Assembly: GCF_001653235.2 (NCBI RefSeq)
Contig: NW_019154044.1
Coordinates: 1-64,000 of the forward strand
Origin: Pochonia chlamydosporia 170
Lineage: Eukaryota > Ascomycota > Sordariomycetes > Hypocreales > Clavicipitaceae
DNA: 64,000 bases
Direction of reading: 5' to 3'
The notes beneath the pieces were generated by a model, which saw nothing but the letters and a program-made list of their open reading frames with translations, did not search any database and was not told the DNA's origin. This document shows positions 31,217-42,442 of the stretch, piece after piece. Made by a program: the position numbers and the translations under genes. Each line of letters starts with the position of its first letter. Within the stretch, counting starts at the first letter, position 1.

Positions 31217-32050
31217 CTAGTACAGCTCATCAGGGTAATGCTGCTTCAATGCCTCCTGTATGGCATCCATACACTCTTCCTTCCGATAGCGCTCCATATC
31301 CGGCCACCCATGCTCTCGATAAATGCGTTGGAGCATGTCCCATTGTTCTGGCTTCTCGGGTTGTGAATACACGCTAATTACCCTCCTTGGGGCCACAGGA
31401 ATGAACTTAAGCTGCCGGTATAAGCCCTTGAGGACCTCGAAAAAGTCATCAATAGCCCATTTTCCGGCATTTCCGCGGAAGGAGTCGCCCTCTTCCTCTG
31501 ATGCATAATCATATGCGTCATCGTCGATAACGTCTCGCGAAGCTCCGGCTATAATTTCAGACTCACAGTCAACCCAGTGCACGATTCCTAGCTCTGTATC
31601 GAGTAGGAACACCGCCCGATCCTCACTATCGTCAACTAGGCCAACAACATGAGGAGGTACGTGATCAGACATGCCCTCAGTCAGGGCTTTGGCTGACTTT
31701 GACCTGGGACCGGAGGGGTACCATTTCGTCATCATTGGCCAGTCAGCAAAAGCGCAATATGGAACGGCTTCCAGGGCCTCGTAGTGTTGAGTGGTACATG
31801 CCAGATATGGCAAGTGTTTGAGCAGAGAGATTACTTTGTCTGATTTTCCCAGTTCTCGCATGTAGTCGACGGTGATGGCCGGCCAGCCTTCTTCAGGTGG
31901 TTCTTTGACCCAAGTATCGTCCATGTACATTCGGGCCAGATAGTCATAATAGTCCCTCACAGCGGCGATTGTAACCTCTTCTGAATATGTGATATCAACG
32001 AGTTGCGGCATTTTTAACAGGGGACGAATAATGAACGGACAGGCTTTCAA
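31217..32050 (-). CDS. Uncharacterised acidic protein
   Basis: Intronless, 277 aa, or 264 aa if translation starts at the second Met (32011, MPQLVDITYS), which I find slightly more natural. The text is rich in Asp/Glu and aromatic residues. It contains a DYYDYLARMYMDD segment, a WPAITVDYMRELG segment, and a low-complexity acidic stretch DDDAYDYASEEEGD near residue 185. No signal peptide or membrane span. It resembles a family of lone fungal hypothetical proteins, distantly reminiscent of SMI1/KNR4-like folds, but I cannot assign a function. The gene stands alone, with 840 and 590 bp spacers. Confidence 0.7.
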   Translation of the reverse strand: MKACPFIIRPLLKMPQLVDITYSEEVTIAAVRDYYDYLARMYMDDTWVKEPPEEGWPAITVDYMRELGKSDKVISLLKHLPYLACTTQHYEALEAVPYCAFADWPMMTKWYPSGPRSKSAKALTEGMSDHVPPHVVGLVDDSEDRAVFLLDTELGIVHWVDCESEIIAGASRDVIDDDAYDYASEEEGDSFRGNAGKWAIDDFFEVLKGLYRQLKFIPVAPRRVISVYSQPEKPEQWDMLQRIYREHGWPDMERYRKEECMDAIQEALKQHYPDELY

Positions 32051-32644
32051 ATTGATCCTGTGTTTGGGGTTTGTGGACGCGGGACGTTGGTATCCGGAGA
32101 ATTGAAAGCAATCCCGAGTCAGTGTGATGAGGAACGTTATATCCCATATATGTATTTATGTATTATGTATAAAATAGCCAGCCAAACGCTTTCCCTTTGA
32201 CCAGTCTAAACAGAAGCCCTCACAACTGTGACAAGGGCAGCGTTCTCGGACCGTCCCGTGTGACGACACCTGTCATATTTTTGAAGATTTTAAGCGGATG
32301 ATTGCAATGATTTCTTGGCATATTTGTAATATCTCAGTTATTAGGAATGATTGGTACTTGGCGAACACATGCACCCGGCCAAACCCCTGTTTGCATCGCA
32401 ACTGGGGCAACTTGCAAGATAGGAATGCATGTTTGATCTTCTGAAAATCTTTTTACTGCAGCATCACGGTATTGGTATCCAGAGTTGGTGTAAAGAATAT
32501 GTTAAGGGGTCCATCATATAAGCCAAAGGCGAGCCGTTTCGCTTACTGGAACCATGATTGTAGCAGCATAATCCAAACAGACACCATAGTTATCTTTCCC
32601 GTTTCTGTTTGATTCCTTCTTTTGGGGCTGTGTGCTTGCTCGCA
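32051..32644. other. Spacer before the chitinase remnant
   Basis: About 590 bp. Possibly the old promoter of the broken gene downstream. No other feature. Confidence 0.4.
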
Positions 32645-33130
32645 ATGAAGTCAAATGTGGCAATACTTCTCATTGTCACGGCATTGGGGAGATTAAACAC
32701 TGTGCAAGCACCGATCAATATCGATGGAACTCAAGCTACCGAACCTGCGTCCGACAACGACCCTTCACCTATTGGCGATATTGAAGCTTATGAGGCAGAC
32801 TATAACGACTGTCCGCTGGAATGCGACGATTACGCCAATATTCACAGCTGGATTCCTTACCTATCTGTGGACCGCCTTCAGCGATGCAAACGCCCCATGC
32901 TGCTCCGCTGAGTCACGGTCGAGGACATTGAAACGTGGAGTAAGGGCAAAACATGGGCTTGGAGCGGATGCTCGAACCTAGTTCTAGGACATACCATCAA
33001 ATGTGCCTGAATGCCGGTTCACCGCCGATGCCACCACCACAGGAGGGAACATTGGACCAGACCCAATGCGGTCCATTGGTTCCTGGTACCAAGAAAGCAA
33101 ATGATGCTTCGGTTTCGCTTTCTGACCTAA
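32645..33130 (+). pseudogene. Broken LysM/GH18 (subgroup C) chitinase-like gene
   Basis: An ATG at 32645 begins a signal peptide, then a YNDCPLECDDY...WIPYLSVDRLQRC-type block known from the N-terminus of fungal LysM-GH18 subgroup C chitinases. A TGA stops it at 32909. The same frame then resumes with a LysM-like segment (KTWAWSGCSNLVLG). A second stop and a frame change at about 32992 precede a CLNAGSPPMPPP/CGPLVPGTK block, the usual linker before the chitin-binding module. The chitin-binding and GH18 catalytic domains are absent; similarity ends near 33130. So this is a decayed 5' remnant with at least two lesions. Intact relatives degrade chitin of other fungi or insects. Confidence 0.8.
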
Positions 33131-33615
33131 AATTCCGTGGCATGAGCAGCCTTTCTTGCATTTATTATCATTAATATCTATATAACGTCGAAACTATACC
33201 TAGATAGCTATCAATTTACATGACGAGTTAAAGTCAAATGTATGTTACGCCTTCTTGTCCATCTTGTCGATCCAATCTGGTGCCCCACTATACCTTGGTA
33301 CCTAGGTACTTAGACCCTTCTGGTTCAGCCCATCTCCTCCACACAACTGCCGCCAGCAGATTCCACCTTGTGCGATCTGGCTTGGCACTTCAAGCACCTC
33401 AAACATTCTCGTCCGATCAGTTTTGCCCTGCCCCGTCGTCGCTGAATGAAGGCGTCTATCTCGTGCGCCAGCTCGGGCGCGGTCATTCATCCATCTATCT
33501 CTCTGTAATCGTCAATATTTCACGCCCATCGACGCCACGAGCTCGAGGTTATTAGACCACGAGCCAAGCGGTGAGAGACAACAGCCTACCAGCGCCAACG
33601 CACGCCTCCGTCGAA
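33131..33615. other. Spacer and leader of a zinc-cluster gene
   Basis: About 480 bp, C/T-rich toward the right end. No gene recognised; probable promoter and 5' UTR. Confidence 0.45.
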
Positions 33616-34973
33616 ATGGTCCAGAAAGCAATCACACCTCCTGACAGCTCGAGCGAGTGTCACGGCTCATCTCCGGAGGCGAAAACCACCGCCAAATCTG
33701 CTGCTCCGCCTCGACAAGCGCTGAGTCGTCGGGGCCACTTCAAATCGCGATTGGGATGCTTTAGCTGCAAGCGACGACGAGTCAAGTGTGACGAGCTTCG
33801 CCCAGAGTGTTCCCCGTGCAGGCGTCTGGGCTTGTCGTGCATGTATCCGACAACTCCATCGTCATCTGGCTCCCAGACAACAATTCGGCCGAATCCTTCG
33901 GTTCTGAACCTTGTTGATCTGCGGTTCTATCATCAGTTTCTTACAGCCGGGTTTCCAACACTTCCTTTGCGGGGGGAAAAGGTTTGGGCGCAATGTGCTG
34001 CCATGTCCTACAATGTGAGTAGTTGTCTGTCATGTTATTCTGCCAATAACCGGCAAGCCCTTGCATTTTCCCCCCATTTTAGCCAATGTTAACACTCCTA
34101 CTCGTAGTACGAATGCCTTGCGCATGCTATCCTTGGACTTGGAGCTTCACACCTGTCCAAGAATTGTACCATAGACTACGAAGCACAGGCCTTGCAACAT
34201 CGTGTCGCCGCGATTAAACTCGTTAATGAACAGCTGGACAAGCCGCCGCAAAAGCCAATCGACGCCGATGCCTTGTTCGCTACCGTTATTTGCCTCCTCA
34301 CACAGTCGTCCTTGATGTCTGACAGCATGGTGGAATACATGACGATGACGAGGGGGGGGAATCTCGTCGCCACAACCATCATTCCCGACTTTAACGCGTC
34401 CATTTTTAAAGCATTTAGCCCGGAAGGTCATGTCAGCGCATTGAATGAGATGGTGCAAGAACATCCCAAGGATCTCAAACTGATAGAGGCGTTCAAGGCT
34501 TCTGCGTTGTCCATGAAGCCTATTTGCCAAACGGTGAATGAAATAAAGTACCTCGAGACTATGGTTAGCTGCATAGACGCACTGAAGACATCTTCGCTCT
34601 CTGGTAAGAGGAGTCAGCCATACAATTATAGGCAAGAGATGCTAATACCTGTTTAGCCTGGCTGCATTTCGTCCCTCTGTACATGATGCCGTCGACATTT
34701 GGTAACCAAGAATTTCTCGCCTTTGTTAATCCGGAAAACTACACCGGACAACTACTGGCGATTCACATGTTCCTGCTTGATTATGTCCTCGGCCGGTTTT
34801 GCCTTCCGCTTGAGGAGGAGCCTAAATGCCCAGGCCGGAAACTGACCATTATATCGTGGACCAAGAATCTTGCTCAGTCGCTCCCAAAACCTTACCAACC
34901 ATATATCGAGTGGCCACTGCAGTATTGCGACGTACTAGAGAAGCAAGACTCTCGGTACCTACTTAGCCCTTGA
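33616..34973 (+). CDS. Zn2Cys6 transcription regulator, copy 1
   Basis: Three exons (33616-34014, 34108-34603, 34657-34973) encode 403 aa. The Zn2Cys6 cluster has Cys48, 51, 58, 65, 68 and 75 with the basic CKRRRVKC loop, preceded by SRRGHFKSRLG, as in UPC2-like sterol-uptake-control regulators. The rest is a helical fungal regulatory domain (FYHQFLTAGFPTLPL, LGLGASHLS, HRVAAIKLVN). It binds DNA in the nucleus. It is a clear paralog of the gene at 53742-55089: exons 1 and 2 have exactly the same lengths (399 and 496 nt). Nearby possible targets are the LysM and chitinase genes, but no evidence ties them. Confidence 0.92.
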
Positions 34974-36000
34974 GACGGCTGGTACACAGTGAGCATCTTC
35001 ATCTAGTCTCGCGAGGCTTCACATCCGCTGCGCTTCAGGTTCATGACGACTGCCACTAGCAGAGCGGTTGAAGGGATGCCATAAATCGCAGAGAACCCAC
35101 TACGCGCGGCACACGCCCGGAATGTCTTCCTTCAAAAGTGCATGTGCTCGGCCAGCTTGACGCGCGGGCTGCCGTCTGAAGTCGTTCCGCTCATGGCATG
35201 GGTTCATCGCAGGCATTAGGAACACCGCTTCAAGCGTGAAGGGTTAGCATCCAACCATTCGTAATGCCTGGGAGGTCTACTACCTACGTACCCAGGGCAC
35301 TATATTAAGACATAGTGTAGGCCCAATTGATTCACGACGTGTTGCAGGCCCGACACACTATGGTCGTGCCATTTGGGGGCACGGCCACTTTGACGGGCAG
35401 AATTGAAGACGACTGTTTGTCGCGTGTTAAATATAATTATTAATAATGAAAAGAGCTTTAATTATTAATAATGAAAAGAGCTTTGTAAATAATCGCTTTT
35501 TATAGATGACTATTTGACCTGCAAATTTACGTTTGGGGTGCTTCGCGTAGCCCTTGGCGGAACCCCTTCGTGGTAATGTGTGTTCCGCTCATACAACCAC
35601 GAGGTAGCCAAATAAATTATCATTTTGACTGTACGCTTTCAATCGGAAACTATACATGTTTGTAAATTTATTTATGCACAGGGTTGTGTCGCAAACATTC
35701 GAATCACCGGCAAGTCAAAATAAATTCATCCAACTCAATGCCCTACCCTAAAACCAGAACACACATCTCGGGCGGGAAGACAACCAACTCTATGACGGTC
35801 TGAGCAGAAACAAACAAACCAGGGAATAGGACCGACTTCAGTCCAAACCAACCATTGATCTAACCATCCAATGCATTGCTCGGCCATTACCAGTCCTCCA
35901 AATCCATTTCCTTGCCCAGTGCCCGCCCTTTTTAAGACCCAATACAATATCACGTCCTCAACAACAATTCATCACGTGATTCGTTCAGAATCCTTGATCT
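34974..36000. other. Spacer with AT-rich segment
   Basis: About 1 kb. Contains the exact 25-bp duplication at 35435-35484 and AT-rich text around 35430-35700. It might hold remains of a transposon, but I saw no inverted ends or transposase. Confidence 0.45.
35435..35484. repeat. Perfect 25-bp tandem duplication
   Basis: AATTATTAATAATGAAAAGAGCTTT-type unit (two parts, AATTATTAATAATG and AAAAGAGCTTT) occurs twice in direct succession, 35435-35459 and 35460-35484, with no mismatch, so the duplication is young. Confidence 0.9.
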
Positions 36001-36092
36001 GGTCTGGTGGTCTAGTGGTATGATTCTCGCTTAGGGTAACACCCGAAGCATCTGTTTGCGAGAGGTCCCGGGTTCAATCCCCGGCCAGACCC
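36001..36092 (+). tRNA. tRNA-Pro (AGG) with intron
   Basis: Acceptor stem GGTCTGG pairs with CCAGACC (36085-36091), discriminator C at 36092. The D arm is TGGTCTAGTGG; the T arm is GTCCCGGGTTCAATCCCCGGC. The anticodon stem CTCGC (36026-36030) pairs with GCGAG (36058-36062). The loop reads TTAGGGT with anticodon AGG at 36033-36035. A roughly 20-nt intron (about 36037-36056) follows position 37, the standard eukaryotic place. CCA is not encoded. Confidence 0.95.
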
Positions 36093-36483
36093 AATATTTT
36101 TGGACAATTCCCATCCTTCAATCGCGTGGGAAAGTGGTTTTCTTTTTTTTTTTTTTGCGCTTTCGCGGTCGAAAACATGGGTTTGGCGAGTTGTGGATCT
36201 GTGCCTGGTTTGGACGCCGGTAGTGGGGCCCGTGCAGGACTAGTGGCCGCGAGTTGAGCATCACGTGGGGCCGCATTCTTTGGTGGCGCTTTGTACGTCC
36301 AACGCGTCAGTGGCTGTCTTGTCTTAGTTGACTGACGGCACGCGGCTGACCGATTTGAAAACACAACATCTTGTGCGACGGCAAGATGGCAATTACACCA
36401 TTTACACCTTGTTCTTGAATCCTGGAAGGAACTACTCCGTGATACGAACCTCTTCCATTGCGCTCGGTAATGAAGTCGCCGCC
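36093..36483. other. Spacer between tRNA and chromodomain gene
   Basis: About 390 bp. The poly-T run at about 36141-36156 can serve as the Pol III stop only at a distance; a TTTT at 36097-36100 just after the tRNA is the likelier terminator. Confidence 0.5.
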
Positions 36484-37245
36484 ATGAATAGCATCCTCGC
36501 ATCGATATTTTCGCCTCGCAAGGCATCCCAGGACAGAGAGCTAGCTTCCTCGCCACTACGACCTGGACCAAAATCAGCTCTCTCAACCAAGAAACTGAGA
36601 AGGAAGTCGCTGCCAGAGCAAAAGGACGAGCGATCCGTACGATTCGTAGGTTTCCAACGGTCTGAGCATGGGCGCACGGATCATTTTTTTTTTTTTCGCT
36701 AATTTAATCGTTGGGCCTGCAGCAGGAGATATTAAACGAGGCAGACGTGCCCCCTACACCTACAAAATCACCCAAGAAGAAGTCGCCAGACAGGAAAAAC
36801 ACGCAGAAAATGAGTCCGGCTACGAAAGCCCCTCGACGCAGCGACGTTGCCGGTGAAGATGAGTACACGTTTACGCGGTTCACTGATTACCGCTGGGACG
36901 GGAACTCGATTGAGATTGAGGTGGAGTGGGAACAGGGCGACGTGACGTGGGAGCCGGAAGCGCAACTGCACCAGGACGCTCCGGATGCGCTGTTGGAGTA
37001 TTGGGAGAGCCAGGGCGGTCGGCCGACGAACCCTAATGACCCGGATTTGTTTGACATTCACGCGATACGGAAACATAGCAAGGATCNNNNNNNNNNNNNT
37101 GGTGGAGTGGGTGGGCTACGGACCGAAGGAGGCGACTTGGGTGTCGAGAACGGTGGTGGAGGAGACGGCGCCGGAGGTGGTTGCTCAGTATTGGAAGACG
37201 GTGAAGCCGGTACAGTCGAAACGGCAAAGGAGACGTCGTGGTTGA
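36484..37245 (+). CDS. Chromodomain protein, interrupted by an assembly gap
   Basis: Exon 1 (36484-36645, 54 codons) is basic and Ser-rich. The intron holds a 14-T tract. Exon 2 starts at 36723. It contains a Lys/Pro-rich linker, then a chromodomain-like block EYTFTRFTDYRW...IEVEWEQGDVTWEPE. A second block begins LFDIHAIRKHSKD, is cut by 13 Ns, and resumes with VEWVGYGPKEATWV...VAQYWKTV and a basic tail. The frame changes across the Ns, so the true gap is a multiple of three bases, or the Ns hide an intron. Chromodomains bind methylated histone tails; two in tandem suggest a heterochromatin reader. The product is nuclear. The exact protein cannot be given. Confidence 0.78.
37087..37099. other. 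Assembly gap (13 N)
   Basis: Run of unknown bases inside the second chromodomain. The flanking frames are out of phase by one, so the gap length is not exact. Confidence 0.99.
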
Positions 37246-39803
37246 TTGGGCTTCGGACTTGATTCTAGTTTGACATATGGGTCATGGTTGTTTACAGTTA
37301 TGTTGTCAGTGGTCTATGGGCTTTCATGTATCGGTGTCTGGTATGGTCTTGATCTCATGGGAGGCGCAATTTATGGGTGCGATGGGCTGGTGTTTGGGCG
37401 TTGGCGTTTCTTGGGCAATGGTTAGGCTGAATGATGGGATGTGAGACAGCAAACGGCTAGCTGACGTGAGATTGGGACTTGAATGAATGAGTTTCAACAG
37501 CGGGTTGAAGTGTTTTGAATGTTAGTCGTACAAGCTTGTACATCACGGTTACACAAGTTTACCAAGTGAGTCCAGGGCACACTGTTGGTAGGGAAAGTTG
37601 AAACTGTTTTTATTAGATCCTTGATGACCAGTGTGAATTTGCTCGTCGCAGTTGAACTAACTTGATCCTGAGCAGCGGCGCATTAACGTATACCAAGAGC
37701 AAAATATGGTGTCGCAAGTCAATTTTTGACACGAGGTGGAACCTGCTTGAACTTGATTGCTTCTATATACTTTATTAGCTAGAGCTTTATTCTCGGATAT
37801 GTTCTTACCAGTGGTATCGTACTCCGGATTGTAGTCCACCTGAACAGCGTATTACAAAGGAAAAGTCTGTTCAAAACGTTGACTGCCCATTTCAACTGAA
37901 TTAGCAATGCTGCCCATGAAGTGGCACAGTGTACATGGCTTCCGTTCATTCACCATCTGGTGATTCTTGGCGGCAAAGACGGTGTTGGACCAAAAAGTGC
38001 AGGAATCATTCTTACAATCCACAATAATGCCATCTTGAATCGTCTGGGCTACATACGTCAATTTATTGGTTTCGTCGCCTACTGCACGGCCTCGCCCACG
38101 GTTACTGAACATTCTAGGAAATCTGCATACATGGTGATGTATCAAGACATCAGATGTCAAGGTCTCGAGTACATGTGGACTACTAATATGAATATGTGGC
38201 TCAGCGGCCTATCTTCTCCTCAAGCTAGGCTCGGTGTCTACGCATGAAACCCAGCGTTGATTTACATAACCGTTTGTACAATTTTGGCTAGTTGCAAAAG
38301 CCTACATGACCGAGGAGCTCTGTTAGATGTTATCGGAGATGAGAGATTTTTTCCTTGCCTCATCACAAGTTCCTCGCCCGACTAGCATCACCTCAGCTGT
38401 CTCGCTGGGCATGATGCCCGCATTCGTACCCTCTCGCACCCGTTTGCCTCAGGGCCGCAGTATACATGCATCGTGGTTTTCATCCCTACTGACTATGATG
38501 TTGAGAAATGTGAGGGCATCTTTGACTCTGACGATATTGTTGCTGAGTTATTGGAACGCCGCCCGGACTTGGCTAGAAATGTGAGTAAAGCAGGTTGTTT
38601 AGTACACAGGGGTCAGAAAGTCCCACACCCGAGTCGAGGCTATAATTCCTTTCTAGCCTATTTTAATGTGTTTTCTCGAAAAGGGAGAGAGGAAGCGTTG
38701 AAGTTGCTGAATTGGTCAGAAATGAAGTTAGGTTTAGCTTTAAGTAAGGTTCAATGACATCTCAAATCTTAAGAGGTGCATCATCTTCATTCGCTGCTAC
38801 TGTCTGGTAGTGCTATATAAGTCGTACCTGCTAATTTTATCGAAGAGACATGGCTGATTGCGTTCCATTTCATTTGGTCTCGTGTTGCGACGGGAATCCA
38901 GTGTTAGTGTTACCACCTACTAGCATGTTCAGCCAAAGTGGCAATGGGAGATACAACAGCTACGGATTTCAGTGTAATCGAAGCTGCAGACATTTGGAGA
39001 AGACACACAGCGAATGGCAGGACGTTTTCTCGAGAGACGGCGATATTTGGGCAGTCTTGTACTCTCCGAGTCGAGGTCGAATAAATGCGTTGACCAAACT
39101 CCGATGTTTTGCGATTGGTGGGCAAACTTGGTAGTGAGAACCTGGGGATACATTTTGTCCGGGTAATACGCCACAACCACTTGTTGATATAATATTATTC
39201 CGAGGAACAGTAACCAAGTACACCCGAAGCAATTGTATGTCGAATTCGATGCCACGCCTTGAGGCCTAAGAGCAGATTGTGGGCCAACGGAGCTTCTCAA
39301 TCACATCCACGTCAACCTGCAGCTGGTACAACCAGACTCACTGCTTTCACCTTCTGACCGGGCGTTCGGTACGTTTCCAAATGGCCCGAGAGGGTGGGTG
39401 ATGTGCATAAAGATGATCTCGGTCGGCCCCCGAATGCAGACGCTGACTTTACTCGACGTGAGACAACAAACGAAAGCAGCCACATTTGATCCCACACCAA
39501 GAAATTCAACGGTAAATAACTCACTGGGCGGCCAGGCACCCATTGACCCCAGAGAATAAATCCGGGGACTCCAAGTCGATCCCCAATTTGCCTCGGCACG
39601 CTTCCGGAGTAGCCGCTCATCCACGCTCCCCGCATCAACGGCCGAGCTCCGTCCCAAACAGGAGTCTGCAACCCCGGTATAATGCTTTATTTCATCATCT
39701 GCGATTGTTGAAGCCTTGTATCTTTTATTTTTCTGTTTGGAAGCTCTTTTTCGTCAGTCGCGCCCGTGCGTTGTGCGTGCTTCTTTGCGTGCATTCTGCC
39801 ATC
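37246..39803. other. Long spacer, no secure gene
   Basis: About 2.5 kb. Open stretches at 38473-38757 and 38850-39134 on the plus strand lack recognisable domains, spliced continuations or clear starts. I do not call them as genes, though the first has a protein-like acidic segment (DSDDIVAELLERRPDL). The last 200 bp are the AtuA-like promoter. Confidence 0.45.
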
Positions 39804-41990
39804 ATGACTCTCACTTTGGCGTCACAGTCGCGAAAGCGGCCAATTCGGATCGCGAATTGTTCTGGGGCGATGAGGTTGGTATCCCCGAGGATTTTTATCG
39901 CTGTCTTAGTAAACTGCTGTATCTTTAGCCCTTTTACCTCAACGAAGGCGACACTATATTGACATCATTGCTAACCCGTATAGCGATCCTGGTGTTTACA
40001 TGTACAACCAGGCGAAATATGGCCCTGTTGATGTCATCACCGGCGACTACCTGGCGGGTGCGCGTCTCTCTCCGCGTATCGTTCTTAAAACGTGCCTGTT
40101 CTAATATCACCACAGAAGCAAACATGGCGACTGAAGCCGAAAAGCTAGCCAGCGAGCCTGATTCAATCGAGATGGGATGGGCTCCCACGGCCCTTGATGG
40201 CCTCCGGTTGACTCTTGAACTTGCCGATCAGAAGCGCATCAAGATTATTATCAACGGAGGTGGCCTTAACCCGAGGGGGTTGGCTGAAAAGACACACAAG
40301 ATGGTGGGTACACGTCCCTTGTTGCATGTCAAAGATTCCATCGGTTGCCTAATAACTCATAGATCAAAGACAAGCAGCTCAACCTAAAAGTTGCTTATGT
40401 AGACGGCGACAATCTCATGCACAAAGTTCACAGCCTCCTACCTGATGCGGCATCCGCTTCAAAAGTCCACCTAGACTCAGCCAACAAAGACGTCAAACTT
40501 GCTGACAACGCTCTATGCTTCCTTCAAGACCCGGAACATATGCCCATCGTAGCAGCAAACGCCTATCTCGGATATCGCGGCATAAAACGCGCTTTAGACG
40601 AAGGCGCTGACATTATCATATGCGGCAGAGTGGCGGATGCGTCTCCAGTTCTCGGAGCAGCGGCTTGGTGGCACGGCTGGAAGGAAACCGATTACAACGC
40701 CCTTGCTGGAACGCTGGCCTCCGGCCATCTCATCGAGTGTTCGACCTATGCTACCGGTGGCAACTTTTCCGGAGCGTACAAGTATCCTACCAGCTCTTTC
40801 ATCAACCTTGGTCTTCCGATTGCCGAAATTGCCTACCAGGGGGAGAGTGTCATCACCAAGCATGAGGAACTTGGTGGATTTGTCACCCCTGATACCATCC
40901 GATGTCAGCTGTTGTACGAACTCCAGGGCAACATCTATCTCAACAGCGATGTAAAAGCCGACTTGAGCAATGTTCAAATCAAACCACAGCTCACAAAGAA
41001 CCGGGTTCACGTCTCCGGCGTCAAGGGTTATCCTCCCCCGCCGACAACCAAACTGGCTGTGTTCTACAAAGGCGGTTACCAGCTGGAGATTCTGATGAAT
41101 GCGTGTGGCTACGCTATGGACCACAAGTGGGATGTTCAGGAAGCGCAGGTGAAGAGTAAGTTGGACGAATGGGGCTTGCTGGACAAGCTTGACATCTTGG
41201 ATTTCCAGAGAATTGGCACACCGCAGGAGAATCCTGTCTCGCAACTTGCCTCCACTACATACATGAGGATATTTGCGCAAGCCAAGGACAAGAGTGTTTG
41301 TAGAGCAGTAGCCGGAGCTTGGAACTTTGTCTTTATGAGCCACTTCCCAGGTAAGATTGGCCATCAACCATTCAATCATGTAAACTAACGTACGTGTCAG
41401 GCGCACACTGCTCATGGGATCTTCGGACTTTAGTTCCAAAACCCTTCCTAGGCTACTATCCATCTCTCGTCAGCCAGCAAGAAATCTCCGAAGGAGTCAC
41501 CATACTCACCCACAAAGACGATCCCAAACAACAACGTCGCATCCCCGTCGGTCCGCCTCAAATCACCGAGCCGCTCGCCCCGCGTCTCAACTACGAAACC
41601 ACCAATCCTGTTCCCCTGGAGTCGTTCGGTCCCAAAACAATGCGGCCTTTGGGAGACCTTGTTCTCGGCCGCTCAGGCGACAAGGGCGGCAACGTCAACC
41701 TCGGTTTGTTTGTCCAGACCAAAGACCAATTCGACTGGTTACGAACGTTTATGACGAGAGAGAAGCTAAAGGAGTTGATGCGAAAAGACTGGCAAGATTG
41801 GTATTTTATAGAACGCGTGGAGTTCCCTGAGATTTATGCAGTGCACTTTGTTGTCTATGGCGTGCTAGGGAGGGGCGTGAGTAGTTCCAAGTTGCTGGAT
41901 AATTTGGGCAAGGGATTTGGAGAGTTTATCAGGGCGGTTTGGGTGCCTCTTCCTACGAGGTTTTTGCATGAGAATGCGGCGCACTTGTGA
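39804..41990 (+). CDS. AtuA-family (DUF1446) protein
   Basis: Five exons (39804-39874, 39984-40057, 40116-40303, 40363-41350, 41401-41990) encode 636 aa. The AtuA core runs through about residue 460: NCSGAMSDP, DVITGDYLAE, INGGGLNPRGLAEK, ADIIICGRVADASPVLGAAAWWHGW, STYATGGNFSGAY. The C-terminal AtuA-like domain contains LGRSGDKGGNVNLGLF. In Pseudomonas, AtuA belongs to the acyclic terpene (citronellol/geraniol) utilisation operon. Its reaction is unknown, and fungal members are uncharacterised. No targeting signal is obvious. Neither neighbour is an acyl-CoA carboxylase or lyase, so the terpene role is not supported by context here. Confidence 0.92.
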
Positions 41991-42442
41991 TGGCGTTGTG
42001 TTTATTGATTGTGACTTTTGCGGGTTTTATGTGGTACATTGTCACTTGAAGTATAGAAGAGATTTGCAGCTTTCTTCTTTCGGGCAAGTCCTCCAACCCG
42101 TGTTCCAACCAGGAAGGGTCGACCTGGAAGATCGAAGCGACGAACTTGTGGGATTCCGATTAGCTGGTGTTTTACTCTGTTGATGTAGTCGTTGTTCACG
42201 CAAAATTGACTGTGCCCAAAGCACTCAATGAAGCAATGGCATTTCACACTCGCATCTTACGGTGAGCGCAAGAACCTGATGGAACAAGTTGCAATGGCAG
42301 GAAGCACACGGGACCAAGTGGCGGCGTTAATTAGATGAACGAGCAACAGCCCCGGCTGGTGTGATATATATACATTGCCCGAAGAAATTACTGGCCACAT
42401 AAGACCATGAAGGAACGTGTACAGTCTTGCATCCATACTACA
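41991..42442. other. Convergent 3' flanks
   Basis: About 450 bp between AtuA-like and 7TM-RGS stops. Nothing recognised. Confidence 0.45.

Noticed and set aside
32645..32911. Small secreted protein of 88 residues
   Set aside because: The stop falls inside a recognisable LysM-GH18 block that continues downstream in pieces, so a pseudogene explains it better.
35520..35600. Possible DNA-transposon end (GGGGTGCTTCGCG / GGAACCCCTTCGTGG text)
   Set aside because: No matching inverted end, target duplication or transposase nearby.
38473..38757. Plus-strand open stretch with an acidic, protein-like segment
   Set aside because: No domain, no convincing splice continuation, and no clear promoter; cannot be told from chance.
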